Of a stretch of DNA of 64,000 bases, positions 25,939 through 34,075 are shown piece after piece. A program made the position numbers and the translations under genes. Source of the DNA: Paenibacillus allorhizosphaerae (GTDB lineage Bacteria; Bacillota; Bacilli; Paenibacillales; NBRC-103111); contig NZ_CAJVCE010000016.1 in the NCBI RefSeq assembly GCF_910594985.1, forward strand, positions 33,726 through 97,725, read 5' to 3'. How positions within the stretch are numbered: position 1 is the first letter of the stretch; every line of letters starts with the position of its first letter. The notes beneath the pieces are model-generated. The model searched no databases. It was not told the DNA's origin and saw nothing but the letters and a program-made list of their open reading frames with translations.

Positions 25939-25943
25939 CAAGA
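25939..25943. repeat. Target site duplication, right copy (CAAGA)
   Basis: Matches 24391-24395 and directly follows the TGCTGACA terminus. Confidence 0.85.
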
Positions 25944-26286
25944 ACTTTATCCCATACAACAAAAAAAAAGCCGCGATTTACGCGACCTTTAATGAGATAA
26001 TGTTCTTGTCACCCGACAGGAGCAGAGACCCACACCATTTCAAACAGGCGAAGCAAATTGCCGAGGCAGAGGAGGGAGCAGAGGTACTGCACTCAGACGA
26101 GCGGCATAGGGCCGTTGAGCGTCACGCTGAGGAAATGCAAGCTACGAAAGATCGAGCGAGATCACCCAAGCAGAGAAGGCGGCGCTTGTGGTCAGTAAAG
26201 AGTTGTCCGAGATGCTGCAAGATGAGAGAGCAGCGTTTGAACAGCTCCGAACTCTGAAGCCTAATACGTCCTATATTCAACGCTGA
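25944..26286 (+). pseudogene. 3' part of the split gene, with a second frameshift
   Basis: In frame with 24131-24395 once the element is removed: NFIPYNKKKAAIYATFNE, then a coiled-coil-like Glu/Gln/Arg-rich stretch (HFKQAKQIAEAEE...). Around 26160 the charged pattern continues only in another frame (EITQAEKAALVVSKELSEML, ending at 26286), so the gene also carries an indel. It was probably a cytoplasmic protein with a long helical tail; family not recognised. Confidence 0.6.
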
Positions 26287-26504
26287 TCCTTACCTTTTTC
26301 TTCGCTGATTTCCTTTTTTAACAAAAAGTATCCGACGATTAAGCATATGTAACAGACCGGGACCCAAAGAAATGCGTTCCAGAAAATAGCCGAGTCTTCT
26401 CTTGATAGAGATTTACTGTTAACAACGAATGCAAGCCAAAGTATTGGAAAAAACCACAAACTGATCTTATAGATTCGGTGAAATTTTATCATATCCTTTC
26501 GCAT
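26277..26504 (-). CDS. Two-helix membrane protein
   Basis: 75 residues with two membrane helices (about 13-29 and 43-62) and a charged C-terminus (KKEISEEKGKDQR). It is the last of a short minus-strand run and overlaps the pseudogene 3' end by 10 bp. Not recognised. Confidence 0.5.
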   Translation of the reverse strand: MRKDMIKFHRIYKISLWFFPILWLAFVVNSKSLSREDSAIFWNAFLWVPVCYICLIVGYFLLKKEISEEKGKDQR

Positions 26505-26514
26505 CGCCTCTCAA

Positions 26515-26712
26515 TCATGTCGTTACTTTAAATCTTGCCTTTGTGCCCGACATTTCGGGAACCTTAATATGATCGAGTATGGCAGGAACGAATTCCGAAC
26601 CGTTCCATATTTCAAAGTTACCAACGGTTGAAATAGGATATTCTAACTTACCAGCATCAATAACAATTCTTGATCCAGATTGAAAGATATAACCGGTAAT
26701 ATAATTTTCCAT
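26515..26712 (-). CDS. Hypothetical protein
   Basis: 65 residues from the ATG that follows GGATGGAG; an ATG four codons earlier overlaps the upstream gene. Beta-rich (GYIFQSGSRIVIDAGKLEYPI), no membrane helix. It starts one base after the stop of the zinc-ribbon gene, so the two are coupled. Confidence 0.5.
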   Translation of the reverse strand: MENYITGYIFQSGSRIVIDAGKLEYPISTVGNFEIWNGSEFVPAILDHIKVPEMSGTKARFKVTT

Positions 26713-26713
26713 G

Positions 26714-27202
26714 TTAGTCTCCATCCTTTAAGTTTATTGAGTATCTATACACGGGCTGGTTGCCGTTTTTTTTTACAACATCTGCAAATAGCATTATGAA
26801 CCCACATTCATAGCAAGCATGACTTTTGACAGACCGACTGTTAACAGTGGGGGATATTAGCTTGTTATTTGTGATGTTCTCCCTAAATACCACTCTTATA
26901 TCTTCGTTTCCGCGTAAATAGCCATCCATAATTATATGACTGCTGCAGCTTGGGCATTTCACGTTTAAGTCATCTATTAAGAGAGATTCATATTCAATAA
27001 TATGAACGCTTTCGATAATTCCTTTGTATTCAAAATCAAACAATTCTCCTTTTAATGCTGTTCCAGAATACCCACGAAAGTAACCAATCCGTCCATCTTT
27101 CAATAAAATGCGCTTCCCATTATCCATATTGGAAAAGTGGCCGCGTAAATTACTAAGGCTCTCTTGTAGCACTGATTTTTCTTCCTTATTTGATCGTAGC
27201 AA
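26714..27202 (-). CDS. Hypothetical zinc-ribbon protein
   Basis: 162 residues. Two Cys pairs (CPSCSSH and CYECGF, about 83-86 and 135-138) could hold one zinc ion; the first 60 residues contain a basic stretch and a GRIGYFRGYSG turn. No catalytic motif. It may bind nucleic acid. First gene of a minus-strand set of three. Confidence 0.55.
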   Translation of the reverse strand: MLRSNKEEKSVLQESLSNLRGHFSNMDNGKRILLKDGRIGYFRGYSGTALKGELFDFEYKGIIESVHIIEYESLLIDDLNVKCPSCSSHIIMDGYLRGNEDIRVVFRENITNNKLISPTVNSRSVKSHACYECGFIMLFADVVKKNGNQPVYRYSINLKDGD

Positions 27203-27324
27203 TTGAATCCCGTCCTATTTTTTTTGAGATAGCTTGCCATTAACACGTCCACAGAGGGAATCCTAGATTATATCCAGGATGTTGACTACTAAAAGGACTA
27301 ATAAACCTGATCCTTGAATAAATG

Positions 27325-27522
27325 TCATCCAATATTTTTAAGGTAAAAGTTGGCGAGCCCAATAATCAATAAAGCTATTCCCATGAAGTGATAATAAATT
27401 GGTTTATTAGGCAGTTCAGAATTTGCAATCACTGAAACTAAATAGGGGGTTAAATATAAAACGATTATTCCAACCCAAAGGCCAATTTTTTTCTGATCAT
27501 TTTGATAACTGATAATGGTCAC
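27325..27522 (-). CDS. Two-helix membrane protein
   Basis: 65 residues with helices at about 14-33 and 43-61; no recognisable domain. The start region contains a weak GGGGTGAC site. Confidence 0.5.
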   Translation of the reverse strand: MTIISYQNDQKKIGLWVGIIVLYLTPYLVSVIANSELPNKPIYYHFMGIALLIIGLANFYLKNIG

Positions 27523-27581
27523 CCCTTAATAGGAACTTCTCCCCGAAAAAAAAAGGGTAATTGTTAAACTCCTCCAACATC

Positions 27582-27845
27582 TTAACGAATCAAGTTCAAA
27601 TTGATCATTCGATATTCTCGCTCACCAAATATTCCTTTTTCCTTATAGCCACCAAGGTCGTACCCTTGTTCCTGCAGCTCAATGCACATATGTAGCAAAG
27701 AAAGTGAGACAGACACCAAGTCAGTATCTGTACGGAGATTCAATTTTTGTTTCATCCATTCCATTTTCTTCAAAGTATCTGGGTTACTAATCGTTGCTCG
27801 TTTTGGAGTAACTACTTCTGGAACATTTTTATTTTCATCCGACAT
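27582..27845 (-). CDS. Paralogue of the 19309 small helical protein
   Basis: 87 residues; AAAGGGGAATCTC precedes the ATG. Its C-terminal half shares LSLLHMCIELQEQGYDLGGY and a REYR segment with the 19309 protein; the N-terminal 30 residues (Asp, Asn, Pro, Thr-rich) are extra. A cytoplasmic helical protein of unknown function. Confidence 0.55.
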   Translation of the reverse strand: MSDENKNVPEVVTPKRATISNPDTLKKMEWMKQKLNLRTDTDLVSVSLSLLHMCIELQEQGYDLGGYKEKGIFGEREYRMINLNLIR

Positions 27846-28030
27846 AGAGATTCCCCTTTACATTATTTTCTAAATTATATCACATTGGTTATTTTATGGT
27901 CAATTCATGGATCAATTATGTACATAAAATTGCTCTAATAAGAATATGGACAGATGAAATAAGATGTAGACAGGGAATAATCACGATGGTAAAATATGAA
28001 TATGATTTTTTTGCCTTTTTTGGCGTTGCG
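27846..28030. other. Divergent promoter region
   Basis: AT-rich sequence with a TAAAAT box near 27990 that likely drives the leader D operon rightward. No gene was seen. Confidence 0.45.
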
Positions 28031-28115
28031 CAAGTACTCAAGCCCTATGCTGGCTGCCGTCTATAACAGGACTCTTATTTCCCTGTTTAAAGAGCAGTTA
28101 GTATAGGTTTTTTTT
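28031..28115 (+). promoter_or_regulatory. CAAGT-CCCTA leader RNA, member D
   Basis: CAAGT, 7 nt, CCCTATGCTGGC. The stem CCTATGCTGGCTGC pairs with GCAGTTAGTATAGG and ends in eight T; the inner hairpin is AACAGG/CCTGTT. It precedes the JAB/E1 operon. Confidence 0.75.
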
Positions 28116-28201
28116 ATTATGTTGCAAAGAAAGCGGTGCTCGAGCGATCTATTTCGCTTGCGCAGCGCTTTTTTTCATATAAAACAAAGGAGGCTACAAT
28201 C

Positions 28202-28546
28202 ATGGGCAGTATGGTGATCAATGAGAGATTTTGGGTTGGACTTGAGTCCGATGCCCTAAAACAGGAATCGGTTGAGACATTGGAAATGGAGCAAACACTG
28301 CTTCATGCCATTGCTTATCGTCCCGGTGCTATTGTAAAAGACGTCCTCGGCGTTCTTAACGCGATGGATGTACGAAAACTGATGTATTTGTACGAGGAAC
28401 TGTACTATTTCCAACCAATGGATTATGACCCCGACGAATTTGATCAGGAAAATTCGCATCAAACCCTTATGGAAATCAATCGAACTATTGGGATCAGCCA
28501 AATGATAAGGGTTCTGCCGATCGACCGAAAAAGGAGGTTGCTCTAA
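28202..28546 (+). CDS. Hypothetical protein, first gene of the JAB/E1 operon
   Basis: 114 residues from ATG 28202 after AAAGGAGGCTAC. Acidic and helical, with a Tyr-rich segment (LMYLYEELYYFQPMDYDPDEF). No known domain. Its stop overlaps the start of the next gene (TAATG), so it belongs to the same operon. Confidence 0.6.
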   Translation: MGSMVINERFWVGLESDALKQESVETLEMEQTLLHAIAYRPGAIVKDVLGVLNAMDVRKLMYLYEELYYFQPMDYDPDEFDQENSHQTLMEINRTIGISQMIRVLPIDRKRRLL

Positions 28547-29079
28547 TGAGCCACTTTCTCGGCCTAAACGTTGATACTTTATCGGATTACTTACACGATC
28601 TCAGCATGTTAATTACGGTTCGCATGATGGTAGAAAAAGGGTTACCGATCTGTGAAGATTGGAAAGTGGGCGAAAATATTCTGGATCAGGTTCTGACTAC
28701 ACTCTTTGGATGGGAACGTATTGAGGAAATACCGAATGTTGGTTATTTCGTCGATGTGGTGCTCACCGAAGGTAACATCGAGCGTGTCAGGGGTATTCTT
28801 GGGGAACTTGGGGATGACAATACAGGTGAATGTCTAGCATATGAAGTTCAAGAGGAAGGCATATCGCTTGAATTCTATAACTGTAATGTCCCCTTGTACG
28901 CAGTGTTCGAAGGGCTATTTAACCTTTCTGAGCTAATTAAAAAAATCGCGAACAGCACGATGTCGGCTGAGGTACTCAGCGGGCATGTTGCAGAACTGCC
29001 AACTCTTTTGAAAAGAAGGCTTAGGCGCGGTGTTACAGCTCGTAAGGCAAGTGGGAGTCCAAAAACAATGCGGCAATAG
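28546..29079 (+). CDS. Hypothetical protein, second gene of the JAB/E1 operon
   Basis: 177 residues, overlapping the upstream gene by one base, with AAAGGAGGTTGCTCT upstream. Acidic in the first 130 residues and Arg-rich at the C-terminus (LLKRRLRRGVTARK). No family recognised; conserved operon position suggests a part in the same pathway. Confidence 0.6.
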   Translation: MSHFLGLNVDTLSDYLHDLSMLITVRMMVEKGLPICEDWKVGENILDQVLTTLFGWERIEEIPNVGYFVDVVLTEGNIERVRGILGELGDDNTGECLAYEVQEEGISLEFYNCNVPLYAVFEGLFNLSELIKKIANSTMSAEVLSGHVAELPTLLKRRLRRGVTARKASGSPKTMRQ

Positions 29080-29111
29080 GACCGCACTATGTGAAAGGGA
29101 GAGAATGAACT

Positions 29112-30239
29112 ATGCAAACGCTGGTAAAGCCTACACTAATGCAAACTCGCATTACCATCGATGAGGAAGGTATCCAAAAGCCGATCGTTGAGCGAATACT
29201 CAATGGTGTAATCGTTCAGGAAGTCAGGGTGAATGCTGCGGATCTGCAAAAGCAAATGATTCAGAGTGCGGATGCGTGGATGCTTTATAGCACCATTCTA
29301 GACGACGCGCAAACTTTTATTAGTGAACTTTTCCGGTACGGATCTGAAGTGGCTATAAGTGATCAAAACGATATTCTAAGAGCGATTATCGATGAACTCT
29401 CAAATGATTATAGAAAATCAGATGAGGGGCTCATGCGAAACCTCTTGGCAGTATTGCTGGAGAATGCGAATATCGCAACCTTGGATAACGCGGCCTACAC
29501 GAAGCTCATAAGAGCAATGACGGAAAAGCTAACTAAGATTGAAGACCCCTATGAACTGCAGCTGATGTTTGAACTGCTGCTAGATAAGGTACATGTCTTC
29601 GACTCGCCAGATCGTCAAACGATCAAATCGATCTTGGATGCAGCTGTTAAGCATGTGAAGCAATTTGATGCTGAAGACGCCATTAACGATCTCTGGGCCC
29701 ACCTTGCCGTAATAGTAAAGAAAGATGTTGTACTTGAATTGGCGAAGGAACACCTCGATGATTTGGAGCTCACGACCCCGATTCTTCCTCGAAATTGCTT
29801 GTTTTTTAAGCAATCGAAGAACCGGACAGTCATTGCTCTTGAGGTGGATCGGGCACGCTGGGACGTGAACTTGAGAGGGCAAATCATTGAGCAGGTTGGA
29901 CATCCGAAACTAATTTTCATCTTTGAAATGAGTGGCCGGCGAATCGATGCAAGGGTCGCGGCAGTCAAAGATGAGGTTATTACGGAGAAATCCAAGTTAT
30001 ATCGATATCCATTCTCTCATGTTAACTCGAATATGTATTGCTGCTGGAATTACTTCCCGCCTCTTAAGGAATTCAGAAATATCGAATCGTATCCGTACAT
30101 TTTCCTTCAAGGAGAACGGAACTTCGATTTATATGATGGTGCAAAGAACTATCGCGAGCTTTTGGCTGAATTATCCGGGCATGATTTTGATGATGAGCAG
30201 CTCGTAGAAACCGGTAAAGTCTTCGCTGACATTTTATGA
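29112..30239 (+). CDS. PRTRC protein B-like
   Basis: 375 residues; the ATG is preceded by AAAGGGAGAG. The C-terminal half has the block LYRYPFSHVNSNMYCCWNYF, which corresponds to the PFxNV...VCWG region of PRTRC system protein B. In that system, known from proteobacterial plasmids, B is co-encoded with a JAB protein and a ThiF protein. The CCW pair is a candidate reactive Cys, but this is inference. The N-terminal ~200 residues are helical and not recognised. Low similarity elsewhere limits confidence. Confidence 0.55.
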   Translation: MQTLVKPTLMQTRITIDEEGIQKPIVERILNGVIVQEVRVNAADLQKQMIQSADAWMLYSTILDDAQTFISELFRYGSEVAISDQNDILRAIIDELSNDYRKSDEGLMRNLLAVLLENANIATLDNAAYTKLIRAMTEKLTKIEDPYELQLMFELLLDKVHVFDSPDRQTIKSILDAAVKHVKQFDAEDAINDLWAHLAVIVKKDVVLELAKEHLDDLELTTPILPRNCLFFKQSKNRTVIALEVDRARWDVNLRGQIIEQVGHPKLIFIFEMSGRRIDARVAAVKDEVITEKSKLYRYPFSHVNSNMYCCWNYFPPLKEFRNIESYPYIFLQGERNFDLYDGAKNYRELLAELSGHDFDDEQLVETGKVFADIL

Positions 30240-30355
30240 TTTCGTCGGGTGTGACGACCCGTTCGAATAAAAGGTCCATCACGGATACCGTGGTGAAAAA
30301 ACTTATGTACAAGGGAGGAAGTTCCGCGGACGAATGAGCTGCGGGGCGATTAAAC

Positions 30356-31696
30356 ATGTCTTTGGACTTATTTTCGATACTTGGTATTGATGCAGGGGCC
30401 GTGGCGCCGGTTGTTACAACGGATAAGAATGCTGCTAAGAAGAAGCAGGCAAGTGATAAGGGAAGCGGGAAAGGCGATACCAAAGGAGCAAAACTTATGG
30501 TAAAGCCGAAGTCGGCCATTAGGCGGTACGAAACACAAGCCGATATCCGAAAAATGCTTGTCGGGCTTGATTGGACCGTTCATTACGCCATGCATTCGTT
30601 CCCGGTTGCAGATCTTGGTAGGCGCCTTGTGGAAATGAATGATCAGGACATCGAAGAAGTGAAGGCAGCTCTATGGGCAATGGTTCCCCAGGATGTAAAG
30701 GATGACCTCGAAAAAGCCCGTCAGGCGAAAGCGGAGGCCGAAGCAGCCGCTGCAGGCGGTAATGCGGAAGCCACAGGAGAAAAGTTATCCGAGAATTCTG
30801 ACGCAGAATCTGATGAGGAAGACGATCTGGAGTTTAATGAGGAAGAAGGAGAAGTTGTTCAAAAAAAGCCTGAACCTCAGAGAGCAACAGAAACGAAAAT
30901 CCCGGAAGTCCAAGAGGGCGAACTAACGGTTGATATGCTACGACTTACGCTCGCGCTCGACTATTTCGAGTTTGCCAATGAAGAAGCCGTTGCGTGGCGC
31001 GTAGACAAGGAAAACAAACGACTGACACCTTCCATCAGTGCCGGAAAGATGGGTAATAATTTTCCTGCCTATCAAGCTTTTCACTGGAAGCTCAGCGAGT
31101 TTGAGAAGGCGCCGTCCAAACCGATTAACTACGTCGCTGGAAGAGACGGCCGTCTTTATGAAATTCGGGAGAATGCGCATCTTAAAGTTACGGTAGCCGC
31201 TCGAATGGTTCCAGCACTGGAGAGTGTCACAGAAGGGGTCTCGTTCAAGATGGACAAGATTCCCGGAATGTTTCTGAAGCAAACGCTTGATTTCTTCAAG
31301 CACTTTGTTCCAGAACAACGTGAGGCATTCGTCTACGTCGCCCGGAACCGATCGACCGTAACTTATGAGCTGCATTGTCCCGAGCAATGGGCAAATAGGG
31401 ACAATGTTGACGCGGAGTATCCAGATGATCCGGAGCGGGATATTGTTCTGATTATGCATTCGCATCATGTGATGCCGGCAGTCTTCTCACCGAAAGATGA
31501 TCGTAACGATAAAGCACTTTGCGTCTACGGCGTCTTTGGGCAATTAGATAAGCCGACGATTGATCACTGTTTTCGTGCGGGCTTCAATGGACATTATCTT
31601 TATTTGAACATCGCAGATGTTTTTGACGCTGAAAGTACCTATTCGGCATGCACATTTCCGCCTGAATGGGTAGATCGTGTTCATCCGTATGTATGA
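30356..31696 (+). CDS. JAB/JAMM metallopeptidase (PRTRC A-like)
   Basis: 446 residues. Residues 1-120 form a small helical domain, 120-190 an acidic disordered linker (ESDEEDDLEFNEEEGE), and 240-446 a JAB/MPN domain with H368-S-H370, S378 and D381/D382, the zinc set, plus a candidate catalytic Glu near 323. JAMM proteins cut isopeptide or C-terminal bonds of ubiquitin-like modifiers. The E1-like gene follows. Typical PRTRC A proteins are shorter; the N-terminal domain and linker here look like additions. Confidence 0.72.
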   Translation: MSLDLFSILGIDAGAVAPVVTTDKNAAKKKQASDKGSGKGDTKGAKLMVKPKSAIRRYETQADIRKMLVGLDWTVHYAMHSFPVADLGRRLVEMNDQDIEEVKAALWAMVPQDVKDDLEKARQAKAEAEAAAAGGNAEATGEKLSENSDAESDEEDDLEFNEEEGEVVQKKPEPQRATETKIPEVQEGELTVDMLRLTLALDYFEFANEEAVAWRVDKENKRLTPSISAGKMGNNFPAYQAFHWKLSEFEKAPSKPINYVAGRDGRLYEIRENAHLKVTVAARMVPALESVTEGVSFKMDKIPGMFLKQTLDFFKHFVPEQREAFVYVARNRSTVTYELHCPEQWANRDNVDAEYPDDPERDIVLIMHSHHVMPAVFSPKDDRNDKALCVYGVFGQLDKPTIDHCFRAGFNGHYLYLNIADVFDAESTYSACTFPPEWVDRVHPYV

Positions 31697-31699
31697 AAA

Positions 31700-31738
31700 A
31701 GAGGGAGGCTCTCCAAAAGTGGAGGCCTCCATTTTCTA
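31700..31738 (+). terminator. Terminator or attenuator inside the JAB/E1 operon
   Basis: GGAGGC pairs with GCCTCC around a TCTCC/GGAG inner stem, followed by ATTTTCT. It lies between the JAB and E1 genes. Confidence 0.55.
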
Positions 31739-31760
31739 ATTATGAAGAGGGGGAGATTCC

Positions 31761-32822
31761 ATGCCAGGAATCATTCAATTTGATAAACGTATTAATCTGC
31801 AGATCATCATAGTCGGCCTTGGCGCGAACGGATCGCATTTTTACAGGGGGTTATGCCAGGATCTCCGGACGCATTTGGATGCGTTTCAACACAACCGGTC
31901 TAAGCGGCCGTTCTATCTGGAACACATTATGCTGGTAGATGGAGACCGGGTTGAACAGAAGAATTTGGGGAACCAAATTTTTGAGCCGGAAGAGGTCGAC
32001 CAACCTAAGGTCCAAGCGCTGGCTGAACGTTACGGTGATTTTTATGGAATTTCAACGTTCAGACGTACGGAATATATTGCGGATGCTTCCGATCTATCTA
32101 CCCTGTTGGCCGATCCGGATAGGGATAGGGATAAGAACGTTATGTTCCTCCCCGTGCTCATTGGCATGGTGGATAATCATGCGACCAGGCAGATATTTGA
32201 CGGATATTTCCGTTCTGAGGAAGCACGCACGCTCCTATATATCGATGCAGGTGTTCACGGCGTTTCACTCGATAGGTGGAACGATGCAAAGCCGGAGACG
32301 GGTAATGGTGGTCAAATTGTGGTGGGGCTGAAGTTTAACGGACGGACCATTTTGGAGCCGGCCGGCAGCCTATATCCGGAAATATTGACGGATACCGAGT
32401 CACGGATTCCGGGATGCGGAGAAGTGATTAAATCTGCACCGCAGCGCTGCGCAACTAATAAAATGGCTGCCCAGCTCACAAATAATATCATAAACACTTT
32501 GCTTACAGAAAAGGCAATCCTTGTTCACCAGATTACCTTCGACACACGCATGTGCGGATCCCGGCCTGAATTTTGTACCTTGGCCCAACAGGAGTTGTTT
32601 AAGGAGACGCTTAAAGAAATGGCTTCCTCTAAACAAGAACAAGCAACCGATCGGCCAAGTGTGCCAATTCGGCAAAAAAGCCAGGATAGTGGCCCCCATG
32701 TTCTTAATTATGATGAAGAAGAACAGGGTGAAGAGAACTTGGATGATGAAGAAGACTGGGACGATGAAGTTGACGACGATGAAGAAGACTGGGACGATGA
32801 AGACGAGGAGGAAGAGCTATGA
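31761..32822 (+). CDS. E1-like ThiF-family adenylyltransferase (PRTRC ThiF-like)
   Basis: 353 residues with AGAGGGGGAG before the ATG. The Rossmann motif GLGANG (19-24), the DGD-R-EQKNLGNQ element (about 60-71) and SRIPGCGE with Cys219 follow the E1/ThiF layout; Cys219 or Cys230 may be the thioester-forming residue. Such proteins adenylate the C-terminus of a ubiquitin-like protein. The last 40 residues are a tail of repeated DEEDWDDE units. No ubiquitin-like modifier ending in Gly-Gly is evident nearby. Confidence 0.8.
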   Translation: MPGIIQFDKRINLQIIIVGLGANGSHFYRGLCQDLRTHLDAFQHNRSKRPFYLEHIMLVDGDRVEQKNLGNQIFEPEEVDQPKVQALAERYGDFYGISTFRRTEYIADASDLSTLLADPDRDRDKNVMFLPVLIGMVDNHATRQIFDGYFRSEEARTLLYIDAGVHGVSLDRWNDAKPETGNGGQIVVGLKFNGRTILEPAGSLYPEILTDTESRIPGCGEVIKSAPQRCATNKMAAQLTNNIINTLLTEKAILVHQITFDTRMCGSRPEFCTLAQQELFKETLKEMASSKQEQATDRPSVPIRQKSQDSGPHVLNYDEEEQGEENLDDEEDWDDEVDDDEEDWDDEDEEEEL

Positions 32823-33163
32823 CGGCAATTCTTGCAAGCTGGTTGTCGCGCCAGGAGCGAGTCGAGGTTGTCAAGTGCCCGGAAGTACTTCGGCCCAAGC
32901 CGCTTCGTTCGTCTACATTTCGAGCCATAAGTCAAGACGGCAGTCTCGTTTTCATCGATCGGCAAGATATTCTTTTGCAGGACGAGGAAACATTAATTGA
33001 AGAGTTAGCTCAAATTTTAAAGAAATACAATAACCCGCAGCGATCGGACCGGTACAGTCTTATTCTAAGGCAGCTTCTGAAAAATGAAGTTCCATTTTAT
33101 CGGCCGTTAGAGCAAAGAATGTCCGAGTCAAAACACGATCAACTGCTTTTACGCTTAATGTAA
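32819..33163 (+). CDS. Hypothetical protein, last gene of the JAB/E1 operon
   Basis: 114 residues, overlapping the E1-like gene by four bases (ATGA). Basic N-terminus with a Cys (EVVKCPEVLRPKPLRS) and a helical C-terminus. Not recognised. Its tight coupling makes it a candidate modifier, adaptor or E2-like partner, which is speculation. Confidence 0.6.
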   Translation: MTAILASWLSRQERVEVVKCPEVLRPKPLRSSTFRAISQDGSLVFIDRQDILLQDEETLIEELAQILKKYNNPQRSDRYSLILRQLLKNEVPFYRPLEQRMSESKHDQLLLRLM

Positions 33164-33165
33164 GC

Positions 33166-33194
33166 AGGAGCCTCGCTCCTGCTTCCTTTTTTGA
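33166..33194 (+). terminator. Intrinsic terminator of the JAB/E1 operon
   Basis: GCAGGAGC pairs with GCTCCTGC around CTC, followed by TTCCTTTTTT. Confidence 0.8.
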
Positions 33195-33223
33195 GCGCGC
33201 TTTTCTAGTTCCTGGGAATATGC

Positions 33224-33229
33224 TATAAT
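33224..33229 (+). promoter_or_regulatory. -10 box of leader E
   Basis: TATAAT, 28 bases upstream of the CAAG of leader E; the same spacing is seen at leader F (TATAAT 36256-36261). Confidence 0.6.
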
Positions 33230-33256
33230 TCTCGTAATATTATGCTTTTCATTGTA

Positions 33257-33341
33257 CAAGACTGAAGCCCTAGTGGCGGGATTATGAAGAGATAGGTCTG
33301 CCTATTTCTAAAGTAAACTCGCTACGGGGCTTCTTTTTTTT
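33257..33341 (+). promoter_or_regulatory. CAAGT-CCCTA leader RNA, member E
   Basis: CAAGA, 6 nt, CCCTAGTGGCGG. The stem GAAGCCCTAG pairs with the TACGGGGCTTC region, ending in eight T; the inner hairpin is AGATAGG/CCTATTTCT. The 33342-33497 interval up to the next start has two ribosome-binding-like sites but no clear gene. Confidence 0.75.
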
Positions 33342-33497
33342 GCCAGAAAAGCGGATCTTATGAAGGGAGGAAAGGGAAAAATTATATGTAAGCATGCGGT
33401 GTGGGGACTTCATTCCTGCCTATTTAGTATGCGCTAAAAAGGAGATGGCCATAGTCCTGCTTCAAGTTATGGCCGACCACTTACGAGGAGGATTACA

Positions 33498-33866
33498 ATG
33501 GTTTATGTCATCGATGATGAAGGAAACGAGATTATGGATTTTGATAGGGCTCGTGTTTATCTGAAGCGATATCGCACAGGAAAGACTTGCGAACATTGCA
33601 AGCTTCCGCTAGTTCATAATTCAGACGTAACCATATCAAAAGAGGATAAATACGTCTGCCTTAACAACTCGTGCTCGAGCCGAGAGCCAGAAATCGTATT
33701 CGACGAAGCCATTATGTTGGAAATCGCTAAGGTAGACCGTTTCGTCGCTTTCCAACTAAAGCACGGTATACCGGCCGAGGCCATTTTTAATTCGTTCGTT
33801 TATGACGAAGTGGATCAACAGTTCATGGATCAATATTTGGAACTGTACCGGAAAATGGATCCTTAA
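33498..33866 (+). CDS. Hypothetical protein with a four-Cys zinc site
   Basis: 122 residues; ACGAGGAGGATTACA precedes the ATG. CEHCKL and CLNNSC (about 32-60) form a likely zinc knuckle, and the C-terminal half is acidic and helical. Not recognised. Confidence 0.6.
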   Translation: MVYVIDDEGNEIMDFDRARVYLKRYRTGKTCEHCKLPLVHNSDVTISKEDKYVCLNNSCSSREPEIVFDEAIMLEIAKVDRFVAFQLKHGIPAEAIFNSFVYDEVDQQFMDQYLELYRKMDP

Positions 33867-33894
33867 GAAAATTTTATGTGAAGTAGGGATTGGA

Positions 33895-34072
33895 ATGTTC
33901 AAAGATTTTTCGTATGATACCGAGAAACAGGTCCGGGAAAAGAATGTGAATCGTTGCACTTGTTGAGGAATTGATTCGCAACAATCGGGAGCTCGCAATG
34001 CTTTCTAATCGAGAAAGGCTTCACGATCTTGCACATCTCGAATACGCGAGAACTATGAGCAAAGGAGAATAA
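33895..34072 (+). pseudogene. Small gene interrupted by a one-base insertion
   Basis: ATG 33895 opens a 23-codon frame (MFKDFSYDTEKQVREKN...) that stops at 33966. Dropping one base near 33948 (GTGAATC read as GTGATC) joins it to a frame that reads IVALVEELIRNNRELAML and ends at 34072, directly before the ribosome binding site of the GAF gene. The joined helical protein of about 58 residues looks natural, so a mutation or a sequence error is likely. Confidence 0.45.
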
Positions 34073-34075
34073 CGA

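Noticed and set aside
32704..32965. Minus-strand ORFs rich in Ser/His opposite the E1 gene end
   Set aside because: They are the antisense of the DEEDWDDE-coding repeats; low-complexity shadow with no RBS.
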